This document shows, piece by piece, positions 24,110-32,437 of a stretch of DNA of 54,940 bases. Origin of the DNA: Deltaproteobacteria bacterium (GTDB taxonomy: Bacteria; Desulfobacterota; DSM-4660; Desulfatiglandales; HGW-15); NCBI GenBank assembly GCA_016932235.1, contig JAFGDF010000241.1, forward strand, positions 1 through 54,940, in the 5' to 3' direction. Made by a program: the position numbers and the translations under genes. The stretch's first letter is position 1; each line of letters opens with the position of its first letter. Below the pieces are notes generated by a model. It had not been told where the DNA came from. It worked only from the letters and a program-made list of their open reading frames with translations, and did not search any database.

Positions 24110-24275
24110 TATGTTTCTCCCTTTAAAAAACGCCTGAATAAACTTCTAATTACTACACCATTACAGGGAAAAAATCAAAAACTATTCATTTAGGCTTTAA
24201 TTTATGAACCTTAATGCTATAATTAATACGTCATACTTCTGATGAGGTTTCGCAAAGTCCGGAAAGGAGTCATCT

Positions 24276-24734
24276 GTGATTAAAGAACAGGGCATCGTCG
24301 AGAAAATCATGAACACAAAGGCTACGGTTCGTGTAAGGCAGACTTCCGCGTGTGAGCACTGCAAGTCGCGTGGTTCATGTGATATCTCGAGAAGCAGCAT
24401 GGTGGTAGAAGTCAACAATGATGCGCACGCAAAGGTGGGCGACCATGTTGAACTAAGCGTACCTGATGGAACCGTAATAAAGCTTTCCCTGATAGTTTAC
24501 TTTTTCCCCATTATCGCCCTGCTGTTTGGGGCTTTTTTGGGGAGTGCCATAGGTGATTACCTTCATGTTAATAATTCCGTCATCGCGGTGATCGGGGGCG
24601 GCATTGGAATGATAACGGTCTTTCTTGCTTTGAAAAAGTATGAAAAAAACGAGAAATTCAGAAAGAGATATCAAACGCGGATGACCAGGATAATCATTCG
24701 TGCGGATTCCCCGCCAACCGGCGATAGCGGATAA
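24276..24734 (+). CDS. RseC/SoxR-reducing-system family membrane protein
   Basis: This 152-residue protein starts at a GTG with AGGAG upstream; a -10-like TATAAT lies at 24218-24223. The N-terminal domain has the RseC pattern VRVRQTSACEHCKSRGSCD with three Cys. Two membrane helices (about 68-115) follow, then a basic tail. RseC-like proteins work with Rnf-type complexes, for example in reducing SoxR. Its position facing the rnf operon supports that link. It is separated from rnfA by the repeat element. Confidence 0.85.
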   Translation: MIKEQGIVEKIMNTKATVRVRQTSACEHCKSRGSCDISRSSMVVEVNNDAHAKVGDHVELSVPDGTVIKLSLIVYFFPIIALLFGAFLGSAIGDYLHVNNSVIAVIGGGIGMITVFLALKKYEKNEKFRKRYQTRMTRIIIRADSPPTGDSG

Positions 24735-24784
24735 CAGGGTGATCGCTTTAACTTCTTCAGCCAGATCGGAGAAGAACTCATTAA

Positions 24785-25146
24785 TGTCCGGTCAGGAAAT
24801 TTCATTAAGATCGTAGTATGGGGAACTCTTTTTCCGGTCGAACTCGTTCCTGGCAAGGTTGACGCATAATGCCTTACGAGGCGGGCGGCGGGGCAGCTCA
24901 GTCGTTGTCAGGGCCAAAAAAGTTTGAACAACCGAGAAACATTCCGCCCGCTCTCCGAGGCGTAGGCTCTCCGAGCCGGAGGCTTGGCGTGAGCCTTACG
25001 CAATAATCCTGCTTCCAAGGTTTTCGCCGATAAAAAGAGTTCCCCATACTGCGATTCCTGCAACCGGATATTGAGTCATTGTTATTTCATCGGTTTATTT
25101 GCGGCCATCCGGTATTTTTCTTCAACTGCAATTTCCTGACCGGACA
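24785..25146. repeat. Outer 16-bp inverted repeat bracketing element copy B
   Basis: TGTCCGGTCAGGAAAT (24785-24800) is repeated inverted at 25131-25146. The arms flank the terminal-inverted-repeat element, with about 8 bp on one side and 75 bp on the other. The pair may belong to an older palindromic element into which copy B inserted. There is no gene in 24735-25181. Confidence 0.75.
24809..25055. mobile_element. Terminal-inverted-repeat (MITE-like) element, copy B
   Basis: This is about 247 bp, inverted relative to copy A (10097-10343). Its ends 24809-24833 and 25032-25055 are inverted repeats with the core AGTATGGGGAACTC and about one mismatch. The 48-bp block 24941-24988 is identical to 10164-10211 on the other strand. 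Large parts of the remainder also align, for example CCTCGTAAGGCA and TTGCCAGGAACGAGTTCG. The arm sequences of A and B have diverged from each other while staying self-complementary. Confidence 0.8.
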
Positions 25147-25181
25147 AGGCTGAGAAGAGCTGAAAGATCAAAATTATAGGA

Positions 25182-25754
25182 TCAGGCCATTCCCTTAAAG
25201 GCGAAGAAGGCAAGAGATAGCATCCCCGCTGTCACAAGACCGATGGATGTGTCCTGCAGGGGTTTCGGCACCCTTGCCAAGAGTATGCGTTCACGGATAG
25301 CGGCAAACAGGACAAGGGCTAATCCGAAACCGGCAGCATAACTGAAAGATGATATCAGGGTTTCTAAAAAGCTGTATTTTTCCTTTATGTTTATCAGACA
25401 CACGCCCATAACCGCGCAGTTTGTAGTGATAAGAGGGAGGAAAATCCCAAGGCCCGTATAAAGGGCGGGGATGCTCTTTTTAAGAAACATCTCGACAAAT
25501 TGGACCAGAGAAGCGATAACAAGGATAAAAGACAGGGTTGTCAGGTATTCAAATCCGAATTTTTTCAGAACAAAATGATCCAGGACCCAGGTTATGGCAC
25601 CGGCCATTACCAGAACGAAGATTACCGCCATCGCCATGCCGACCGCCGTCTCCATCCTCTTGGATACTCCCAGAAAAGGGCAGTTCCCCAGGTATTGCAT
25701 TAGTAGGATGTTGTTGACAAGAATGCAGCTTATCGCCAGTATGAAATAGTCCAT
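25182..25754 (-). CDS. rnfA: Rnf complex subunit A (ion-translocating ferredoxin:NAD oxidoreductase)
   Basis: This 190-residue polytopic membrane protein with six helices is characteristic of RnfA/NqrE: VNNILLMQYLGNCPFLGVSK near the start, and PLITTNCAVMGVCL around residue 105-118 with the membrane Cys that binds the Fe-S site shared with RnfE. It is the last gene of the visible rnf operon. The usual next gene, rnfB, is missing; repeats and the opposing rseC gene occupy that place. Confidence 0.95.
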   Translation of the reverse strand: MDYFILAISCILVNNILLMQYLGNCPFLGVSKRMETAVGMAMAVIFVLVMAGAITWVLDHFVLKKFGFEYLTTLSFILVIASLVQFVEMFLKKSIPALYTGLGIFLPLITTNCAVMGVCLINIKEKYSFLETLISSFSYAAGFGLALVLFAAIRERILLARVPKPLQDTSIGLVTAGMLSLAFFAFKGMA

Positions 25755-25795
25755 TGAATATCGTCTCCTTGTCCAAATATATCACATGAAATAAG

Positions 25796-26407
25796 CTATT
25801 TTTTACCGAGCATGTTCATGATGCAAAGCATGAGGCCGAGGCATACAAATGCACCGGGCGCCTCTACCATAAATGTAAAAGGTTGAAATGAAGAACCCAA
25901 CACATTTGTATAGGTAGTACCAAAAGGAACTGTAAAACACCCTGTCCCAAGAACCTCTCTGAAGAAGGCCAGTACCGTCAGGGAAAGGGTGAAACCGATT
26001 CCGATGCCCAGCCCGTCAGCCAATGAAGGAAGAATTGGTCTTTTGGCGGCAAAGGCCTCAGCACGGCCGAGTAAAATACAGTTGACGACGATTAGTGGTA
26101 TAAAGATGCCCAATTTTTCAAAGAGAGGGTATGCATATGCCTGCATTACAAGTTCCACCACCGTTACAAAGGTTGCGATTACTATGATAAAACAGGCTAT
26201 CCTTACCTTTTTGGGTATCAAGTTCCTTAGAAGGGATATGAGCACGTTGGAACAGACAAGAACAAAAATAACAGCTATCCCCATTCCAAAGCCGTTTTCG
26301 ACACTCTTGGTAACGGCGAGCGTCGGGCATAATCCCAGGACAAGCCTGAAAGGCGGAATGTCCGTCCAGAGCCCTTTGGTGAATTCCTGAACTATGGTTT
26401 TTGCCAT
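25796..26407 (-). CDS. rnfE: Rnf complex subunit E
   Basis: This 203-residue integral membrane protein is the paralogue of RnfA. LVLGLCPTLAVTKSVENGFGMG (about 22-43) and the helix IPLIVVNCILLGRAEAFA (about 103-120), with the conserved Cys, are diagnostic. With RnfA it forms the transmembrane core that passes electrons across the membrane. It lies 24 bp after rnfG and 41 bp before rnfA. Confidence 0.95.
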   Translation of the reverse strand: MAKTIVQEFTKGLWTDIPPFRLVLGLCPTLAVTKSVENGFGMGIAVIFVLVCSNVLISLLRNLIPKKVRIACFIIVIATFVTVVELVMQAYAYPLFEKLGIFIPLIVVNCILLGRAEAFAAKRPILPSLADGLGIGIGFTLSLTVLAFFREVLGTGCFTVPFGTTYTNVLGSSFQPFTFMVEAPGAFVCLGLMLCIMNMLGKK

Positions 26408-26431
26408 AAAAAATAATCTCCCTGTCCCATT

Positions 26432-27010
26432 CTATAGTTTTTTCTGTATTTCCGGTTTAAGTCTCTTATAGATTTCGGATGCTTTCATCAGGGCGCCGCA
26501 CACTCCGCGGGAGGTTACTGTAGCCCCGCTCAGCGCATCTATATCACCGCCGTCAGATTTTACCTGGAAGGGATCCAGTATGGATTTACCCTTGAACTGA
26601 GCTGCAAATGAAGGATCGGTCTTGGCCCTTGCACCGAGCCCGGGTGTTTCGCTGTGGGTCGTTACACCTATTCCGACCACTTCATCGCTCTCCAGGTTGA
26701 CTGCAACCATTACGCCAACCTGCCCCCCGAATCCCGTGGCAAATGTTTCAAAGGCTATGGTATTTCGCTTTCCGTCAAACTCACCGATAAAGAATTTCCT
26801 TTCTTCCTTTCCGTCCTGCAGATTGAAATTATCAGAAATGGGATCATTTGAGCATCCTTCCAGAATGGATTCTATCGCGGGTCCCTGAACATATTCCAGC
26901 TTATTATATTCAATCTTTGACGCCGTCACATCCCTGACCACGGCAAGCAGACCGCCGGAGACAGTACTGAACAGAGCTACTGCGATAAAAAGCTTAAGCA
27001 TTTCACGCAT
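26432..27010 (-). CDS. rnfG: Rnf complex subunit G (covalent FMN)
   Basis: This 192-residue protein has one N-terminal membrane anchor (about 4-24) and a periplasmic FMN-binding domain. SGATVTSRGVCGAL near residue 159-172 contains the Thr that carries covalent FMN (S-G-A-T-x-T). GFGGQVGVMVAV and THSETPGLGARA are also typical. The ATG overlaps the rnfD stop region by 8 bp with GGGGG upstream, so it is translationally coupled. Confidence 0.95.
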   Translation of the reverse strand: MREMLKLFIAVALFSTVSGGLLAVVRDVTASKIEYNKLEYVQGPAIESILEGCSNDPISDNFNLQDGKEERKFFIGEFDGKRNTIAFETFATGFGGQVGVMVAVNLESDEVVGIGVTTHSETPGLGARAKTDPSFAAQFKGKSILDPFQVKSDGGDIDALSGATVTSRGVCGALMKASEIYKRLKPEIQKKL

Positions 27011-27971
27011 ATTCGACCCCCTTGCCCAGAGACCCAGGCCGTATCTTGTCTATAATCGGGTTTGCGACATTAATCAGAAGGATCGCAAATACGGTCCCGT
27101 CCATGAAGGCACCTATGTTCCGGATGAGAACCGTAATGAAACCTCCAAGGATGCCATAGATGATCATCGGGATGAAATTGACCGGCGACGATGAGTCTTC
27201 GGTGGCAAGAAAAAAGGCCCCTATTAGAGTATAACCCGTAAGCAGATGAAAACCGGGCCCGGCATATTTCCCCGGATCCGCCATTTTGAAAATCAAGGCC
27301 GTAATTACGACTCCCAAGAGGAATGATAGAGATATCTCCCACCTTATGAATCCTCTCAGAATAAGATAAATCCCCCCTAAAATGAGTCCAAGCCCGAAAA
27401 TTGATCCGATTCCGCCTGACTGTCTTCCCATAAGGAGATCCATTAGACTGAAATCGGCGCTCATTGAGGCGCCAAAGTGTTTAACGGCTCCGAGAGGGTA
27501 AAGCATTACGAAACCGAGGTCATAATTTACCAGCGCCTGGTCGAAATTCATCAGGCCTTTCCATGAGAGTATCAGAATGGCAACCGCCACAAGGGCTGGA
27601 TTAAAAGGGTTACAGCCTATGCCTCCATATATTGTTTTCCCGATTACAACCGCCACAAAGGTTCCTGTAAGCACAACCCACCAGGGTGTGGTTGCCGGTA
27701 ACAGCATGCCGAACATGAGACCGATGACGGCAGCGTTCCCGTCAACGACACTCACGGGACGTCTCATTATCTTATTCATGAGAAGTTCCCATAAAATTGC
27801 GAGAGAAACGGACAGGGCCAGCACTCCAAGGGCTGGAGCTCCGAATCTGTAAATTCCCATGAGAACCGCCGGTAGAGCCGCTATCATTATATTGTAGCTT
27901 TTTGTGGATATCTTACTCCCATTATGCCAGAAAGGGGCATGTGAACTGACGAGTAACTTCTGGTTAAGCAT
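27003..27971 (-). CDS. rnfD: Rnf complex subunit D
   Basis: This 322-residue polytopic membrane protein is of the RnfD/NqrB family: the start SSHAPFWHNGSKISTKSYNI, the helix run around residues 20-120, and YGGIGCNPFNPALVAVAIL (about 120-138) are diagnostic. I start it at 27971 because GGAGG lies at the right distance inside the end of rnfC. In other RnfD proteins a Thr in a T-[GS]-A-T-like motif carries FMN. Here the corresponding stretch reads SADFSLMDLLMGRQSGG, with no such Thr. Confidence 0.93.
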   Translation of the reverse strand: MLNQKLLVSSHAPFWHNGSKISTKSYNIMIAALPAVLMGIYRFGAPALGVLALSVSLAILWELLMNKIMRRPVSVVDGNAAVIGLMFGMLLPATTPWWVVLTGTFVAVVIGKTIYGGIGCNPFNPALVAVAILILSWKGLMNFDQALVNYDLGFVMLYPLGAVKHFGASMSADFSLMDLLMGRQSGGIGSIFGLGLILGGIYLILRGFIRWEISLSFLLGVVITALIFKMADPGKYAGPGFHLLTGYTLIGAFFLATEDSSSPVNFIPMIIYGILGGFITVLIRNIGAFMDGTVFAILLINVANPIIDKIRPGSLGKGVEYA

Positions 27972-29250
27972 TATGTTCCTCCGCACTCTTTAACTTCTCG
28001 AATTCATATTTCCCCAGCATAATATAGTGAAACAGAGGTATTCTGGCTTCACACACAAATGCACAAAGCCCGCACTCTATGCAGGAGAGGAGGTCATAAT
28101 CATCGACCGCCTCCTCATAGTGCGCGTTTTCCAGCAGGCGTATAAGCATATTAACCTGGATCTTGGAAGGGCAGACCCTGACGCATTCACCACAATTAAT
28201 ACAGGGGCTGTCAGAGTCTGGTACGATATGGCTTCTATCCTGGACCATGAGGGAGTCCACATCGAACATGACCGGCATCTCCTCGGAATATAAGGAAACG
28301 CCTGTCATCGGACCGCCCTGAATGATCCTGTCTCCCTCGTTGACCTCAATCTTCAATACCTTAAGGATGTCCTTGACCGGAGTTCCTATCCTGGCAATAA
28401 CATTGATGGTATGGCAATTCTTATCAATCACGGCGAGGTTCTTCAATACTGGCGGTTTTTTCTGGTCAAAGACAATCGCAAGGGACGCGGCCGTTTCAGG
28501 GCTGATAAACGCGACGCCCATATCCCGGCAGCTTTTTCCCGCAGGCACGATTTTACCCAGGATATTTTTCATTACCATCTCAGGGAGAGCGTCCGGATAA
28601 CAGGCTTCAATCAACCTTACCTCAATGCCCAATTTTTCAGCACTAAATTTCAGTTCAGGAGGAACGGTTACAATTATTTTTTTACATTTGGTTAGCTCTT
28701 TCAGGAATTTGATACCTTTTCTCAGATCATCACCCCTGTTTTTTATTATATTTTGATTGATGTTAACCAGAAGATCCTTATCAAAACCATTTATGATTAT
28801 TGTTTCTATAGGTGTTTGAGTCGCCAGGATAGATCCGAAATCGGGATCGCCAGGAAGAGATTGAATAAACTCAGAAGCGTCCGGAAGAAAACCGGATCCG
28901 GCGATCCTGGTGAATTCCTCATCCAGCCGCTCTTCAGCATCGGCATTGATTGAAATGATGAAATGTCTCTGTCCCAGATAACCGGTGTAATCTGAGATGG
29001 AATCGATGATACCTGTAGCCGTAGAAATTAAAAAACATTCACTGTCGGCAGTAACCTGTACTTTTTGGCCGGTCCTGATTAAATCACCCGGTTTAATGGC
29101 AAGATCATGGTTAATTGAAGGAGGTTTCTTTACCAAAAGAGACATTTTCTCAGGTAACGGGACCTCAATAGCACTCTCTTTTTCATATTCATCTATTATG
29201 GAATATCTCAGTCTGGGCTTACATAAACCGAAAAACGGTTTTTTTAACAT
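27964..29250 (-). CDS. rnfC: Rnf complex subunit C (NADH- and Fe-S-binding)
   Basis: This 428-residue cytoplasmic subunit faces the membrane complex. The C-terminal part has two [4Fe-4S] ferredoxin motifs: CINCGECVRVCP and CIECGLCAFVCEAR. The central NADH/FMN-binding region with GGPMTGVSL is the SLBB/NuoF-like part. The start at 29250 is chosen because GGAGG precedes it. It follows the cytochrome gene by 69 bp and overlaps rnfD by 8 bp. Confidence 0.95.
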   Translation of the reverse strand: MLKKPFFGLCKPRLRYSIIDEYEKESAIEVPLPEKMSLLVKKPPSINHDLAIKPGDLIRTGQKVQVTADSECFLISTATGIIDSISDYTGYLGQRHFIISINADAEERLDEEFTRIAGSGFLPDASEFIQSLPGDPDFGSILATQTPIETIIINGFDKDLLVNINQNIIKNRGDDLRKGIKFLKELTKCKKIIVTVPPELKFSAEKLGIEVRLIEACYPDALPEMVMKNILGKIVPAGKSCRDMGVAFISPETAASLAIVFDQKKPPVLKNLAVIDKNCHTINVIARIGTPVKDILKVLKIEVNEGDRIIQGGPMTGVSLYSEEMPVMFDVDSLMVQDRSHIVPDSDSPCINCGECVRVCPSKIQVNMLIRLLENAHYEEAVDDYDLLSCIECGLCAFVCEARIPLFHYIMLGKYEFEKLKSAEEHNA

Positions 29251-29319
29251 ATCCTGCCTCCAGCCTATGATAAAACTCAACTTGTTTAATTTTCTGCAAT
29301 ATCCACAATCTAAAATTTA

Positions 29320-29703
29320 TTACAAAACGTGACACAAGGAACAATCCATTGGAGCAGTCCCGTCTTCTTCATGGCATGTCAGACATTGGTTATGAAAAGC
29401 ATCAGCTCTTTTTACCATATCTTCTTCTTCGCTTTCCCGTTCATGACATTCCCCGCAAGCTAGCGGTCTTTCACCGGAATCTTCTTCCCAGGCGTGGTGA
29501 CAATCAACGCAATCAATGCCGTAGCCATCTTCAGATAGATGCGTCTTGTGATCGAAAAGCACGTTTCCTGCTGTTGAGGTGAGCATTATCCTGACAGGCT
29601 CTTCAGGAGTTTTATCCGGGAAAGCAGCATAACATACAAAACCAATTACAAAGAGGGCGATTGCAATCCAATATGCGACAATCTTTTCCGTTTTTATTTC
29701 CAT
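29320..29703 (-). CDS. Membrane-anchored tetraheme cytochrome c (class III-like) of the Rnf operon
   Basis: This 127-residue protein has one N-terminal membrane helix (about 8-28) and four CxxCH haem motifs: CVDCHH, CGECHE, CLTCHE and CSLCH. An extra His in the HKTHL and FHNQ segments could serve as a distal ligand. In Desulfovibrio-type rnf operons a multiheme cytochrome gene precedes rnfC; it is thought to link Rnf to the periplasmic cytochrome c pool. AAAGGGAAG lies before the ATG. It is probably the first gene of the operon. Confidence 0.92.
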   Translation of the reverse strand: MEIKTEKIVAYWIAIALFVIGFVCYAAFPDKTPEEPVRIMLTSTAGNVLFDHKTHLSEDGYGIDCVDCHHAWEEDSGERPLACGECHERESEEEDMVKRADAFHNQCLTCHEEDGTAPMDCSLCHVL

Positions 29704-29925
29704 GTCATCTTCCCTTTACCAGACCTTATGCGGATATCGGCGTACGTCACGAAAACAGCCCAAATCATAACACTGAGATGAAAAGAGAATTGTTAGTCCT
29801 GGGTATCTCCCGTCATCACCCGGTATAGATATTGCGGATGTGAAAAAATGCACGCTTGGATTTTTATAGGAAAGGCGGATCATTTGTCAAGAAGCTTTTG
29901 TTTAAATATAGTCTTATTACCTCCT

Positions 29926-29958
29926 AGGATCCTGTCGGACTTTGTCCGACATGCTCCT
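29926..29958. repeat. Dispersed palindrome, core GTCGGACTTTGTCCGAC (copy 2)
   Basis: AGGATCCT-GTCGGAC-TTT-GTCCGAC-ATGCTCCT. The core is the inverse of copies 1, 3 and 4. Confidence 0.8.
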
Positions 29959-30126
29959 AAAAAGTTATTCAATTAATATCTTATTCCGATTCATTAGTGT
30001 CCGGTTAGATTATATATTATCTTTCATTAAACACTTTGAATACAAGGATAATATAATGGGATCGAACTTCACACAATTTGATCGTAATACTCTTTTTCTT
30101 ATGCCTCCTTCCGTAAAATATTACTA

Positions 30127-30157
30127 GCAGGCTGACGGACAAAGTCCGGCAGACTGC
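30127..30157. repeat. Dispersed palindrome, core CGGACAAAGTCCG (copy 3)
   Basis: GCAG-GCTG-ACGGAC-AAA-GTCCGG-CAGA-CTGC. It lies 69 bp beyond the 3' end of the SPOR lipoprotein gene. Confidence 0.8.
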
Positions 30158-30225
30158 AAGAGCATTGCGTGTTTTCTACGATAACCCTGCCAGGATCGCG
30201 TTTGGCGGTAAATTTTCGGATCCTA

Positions 30226-31116
30226 TTAATGATGATGTATAAAAACGGGCTGGTATGTCGTGTTTTTGACCACGATCTCCTTTGCCTTTTCCGCGTCAGT
30301 GACATTAAAGAAGGGACCGAGCAGGACCCTGTGCCATTCGAGGTTTTCCAGCGTTACAGTCTCAATCCTCGGGTTAAGACCCCTTTCTTGGAATTCAATA
30401 AGAGTTTTTTTAGCGCGCGCATCTTCAAGAAAAGACGCGACCTGTATCTCTATAAAATATGGAGTAGCGGGCGGGCCGCTCGGTTCAGGAATGATATCAA
30501 CAAGTTCCCTGTTTGTCTTATCGATCAGTTCGATGGTTTTGTCTCTCTGCATGAGGTTGCTGGAGCGTAGAGCGGCGGGGATGATGTCAATGGGGGTAAA
30601 AGGCAGTCCGCCGTCGTGTGACCGTTTTAAAACATTTTTTGATAGGAGTATGCTGCCGGTTTTGGCATCGATTAAATCGATTTCGACTCTCAATGTTATT
30701 TGTGAATATATTCCCAGGAAGATTCTTTTAAACTCCATTACCCTGCCGATGATAAGATAATCAACATGAAATAATTTCCCGATCTCTTGCGCAGATAGAT
30801 CACGCCAGGATCTGGAAGATTTTTTATCATAGAATTCAAGTATTCGATCGATTTCATTCAACTCAAAGTCACGATAGGTTTTTGAGCTGAAATAATTATA
30901 GAAGCTTTTCCTTACAAGGATTTCAATGCCTGTTTCTTTGGTCTTATTTGAGAAAGGCAGGATTGCACAGTTCTTCGGGTAAGTGCTATCTTGAACAGCA
31001 TTGATGGGGGCCATATATATTCTGTTTCGATGTAAGATGGAAAAACAGGCTGTCAAACCTGTTAACAGTATTAAAATAAAAAGTTTCTGAATAGCATGGG
31101 TTTTAATAAAGGACAT
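30226..31116 (-). CDS. Lipoprotein with C-terminal SPOR domain
   Basis: This 296-residue protein is probably outer-membrane or periplasmic. The signal peptide ends in LTGLTAC, a lipobox with Cys20. The middle domain, with CAILPFSNKTKETG and VDYLIIGRVMEFK, resembles CsgG/GNA1162-type lipoproteins; that part is tentative. The C-terminal 75 residues (YFIEIQVASFLEDARAKKTL to RVLLGPFF) are a SPOR domain, which binds denuded septal peptidoglycan. The start at 31116 is chosen because GGAG precedes it; an ATG at 31128 is also in frame. Palindrome copies 3 and 4 flank the gene. Confidence 0.75.
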   Translation of the reverse strand: MSFIKTHAIQKLFILILLTGLTACFSILHRNRIYMAPINAVQDSTYPKNCAILPFSNKTKETGIEILVRKSFYNYFSSKTYRDFELNEIDRILEFYDKKSSRSWRDLSAQEIGKLFHVDYLIIGRVMEFKRIFLGIYSQITLRVEIDLIDAKTGSILLSKNVLKRSHDGGLPFTPIDIIPAALRSSNLMQRDKTIELIDKTNRELVDIIPEPSGPPATPYFIEIQVASFLEDARAKKTLIEFQERGLNPRIETVTLENLEWHRVLLGPFFNVTDAEKAKEIVVKNTTYQPVFIHHH

Positions 31117-31157
31117 TATGAACTCCAAAGCGCATATGTATCCTGGAAACTCGAACC

Positions 31158-31198
31158 AGCAGCCTGTCGGACAAAGTCCGACAGGCTCCTAGGCTGCT
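31158..31198. repeat. Dispersed palindrome, core TCGGACAAAGTCCGA (copy 4)
   Basis: AGCAGCCTG-TCGGACAAAGTCCGA-CAGGCT-CCTAG-GCTGCT, the most complete copy at 41 bp. It lies just upstream of the SPOR lipoprotein gene. Confidence 0.85.
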
Positions 31199-31320
31199 AA
31201 TATAATTGAGAGCGAATAGAGTGTCAAAACGAAAGGAAAAATAAGGATAATAAATAGGCCTTATCCAGTTTATTTAGAGTTATCCGTTATTTTTCATCCC
31301 TATTCTTGGGAACACGTTTC

Positions 31321-31935
31321 TTATTTCTTTTGGTAAACCGCCAGGATCCCTCTCATTGGAGCGCCGGGAGTCAGCAGGCGCAATCCGTCAAAGCGTGGTA
31401 AAACCTTTTCAAGTCCATAGACCATAAAGATGGCCCCTTTTTTAGCTTCACCGGCTATCAGGCCGGCGAATTCCTTCTGCATAGTCAGGTAAGTATAATA
31501 TATATCGAAATCATGAAAACTTATCCCTGTCCGGGCATGTATAGATAGGTAAAGTTTCTTATCCATGGAGTCCCCGTGAAAGAGATTTATATTACGGGGT
31601 GGTAATACCAAGCGGTGTTTGATAAGATAGAGTTTCAGTTCATTTACTAAAGGAGAATATTCATCCAGAGTCCATTCATCTATCTCGATACCTATGGATG
31701 CCTTGGCCAGATAACTGATCAGGACGTTTACGCGACCATCGGCGCAACCCATGTCAAGGAACAGCTTTTCGCCAGTCGAAAAGAGACCCCGTATCATGAG
31801 TTCATCGATACAAACTGCTAGCTTCCCCAGATCTGTGGACCGTCTGTATCCAAGCGGTCCGGAATCTCCAACCTTCCTGCAGTCGTAAAATTCCGATACC
31901 TTCAATAGGGTATTCTTTATTTTTTTATCCAGCAT
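31321..31935 (-). CDS. Class I SAM-dependent methyltransferase-like protein
   Basis: This 204-residue protein has a Rossmann motif I, LFLDMGCADGRVNVL (about 58-72), followed by IGIEIDEW (motif II acidic residue). No motif reveals the substrate. Its start overlaps the end of the cysteine-rich gene by 11 bp, so the two are translationally coupled and probably act together. I see no close named family. Confidence 0.7.
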   Translation of the reverse strand: MLDKKIKNTLLKVSEFYDCRKVGDSGPLGYRRSTDLGKLAVCIDELMIRGLFSTGEKLFLDMGCADGRVNVLISYLAKASIGIEIDEWTLDEYSPLVNELKLYLIKHRLVLPPRNINLFHGDSMDKKLYLSIHARTGISFHDFDIYYTYLTMQKEFAGLIAGEAKKGAIFMVYGLEKVLPRFDGLRLLTPGAPMRGILAVYQKK

Positions 31936-32437
31936 GTGCCAAAATCTCTTTTATTTTTTCATCCAGAAGGAAGATGAGCTCCAGCTCGGTCCCCTCGTGT
32001 TCACGGAGTTTCGCGAGTCCTTCAGTACCGATAGTGGCATTTATGTCCCTGCAAACGTAATTTACACAAATCACATGCCTGGCTAAGAGGACGCACCCGT
32101 CTTTGCCAAGGAAGAAACAATTTCCGGGATCGGTTCTTTTTTCAGGGAGACTCAGGTCAAGCATGAGGTTCAATAATAAAAGTGTTCCACTGTATCTATT
32201 TTCAATCCCTGAACCGCAGCATGACCCTCCTCCCTCCTCAGAACATATCCTGCATTTATCAAGCATGCCTATCCTTTTCATCTCATTTCGGGACGCCAGG
32301 ATGGCTTTTTTTAGTTCTGTCAGATGTTTGCTGATAAAGATATCCATCAGAAGAAGATCTCTATTGACCTGATAACATCCTTTTGCCCATCTGATTTTAT
32401 CCATTATGTCCATTTCGATTGGAATTTCCTTGAGCAT
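31925..32437 (-). CDS. Cysteine-rich protein, YkgJ-like putative metal-binding
   Basis: This 170-residue protein has Cys clusters CRICSEEGGGSCCGSG (about 62-77) and CFFLGKDGCVLLARHVICVNYVC (109-131, described in parts: CFFLGKDGC and CVNYVC). They suggest an Fe-S or zinc site like the CxxCxxCC family. The N-terminus is helical. Function is unknown. It is coupled to the downstream methyltransferase. The start is uncertain: ATGs at 32437 and 32413 are both possible and neither has a strong ribosome-binding site. Confidence 0.6.
   Translation of the reverse strand: MLKEIPIEMDIMDKIRWAKGCYQVNRDLLLMDIFISKHLTELKKAILASRNEMKRIGMLDKCRICSEEGGGSCCGSGIENRYSGTLLLLNLMLDLSLPEKRTDPGNCFFLGKDGCVLLARHVICVNYVCRDINATIGTEGLAKLREHEGTELELIFLLDEKIKEILAHAG

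Larger units (their letters stand above)
29704..30225. other. Intergenic region with two dispersed palindromes
   Basis: No gene recognised. It contains palindrome copies 2 and 3 of the TCGGACAAAGTCCGA family and a TGTCCGGTTA motif near 29999. It separates the rnf operon promoter side from the SPOR lipoprotein gene. Confidence 0.5.

Noticed and set aside
24735..25181. Hidden rnfB in the gap after rnfA
   Set aside because: All frames are short and interrupted, and no Cys-rich ferredoxin motif is present; the gap is made of repeats.
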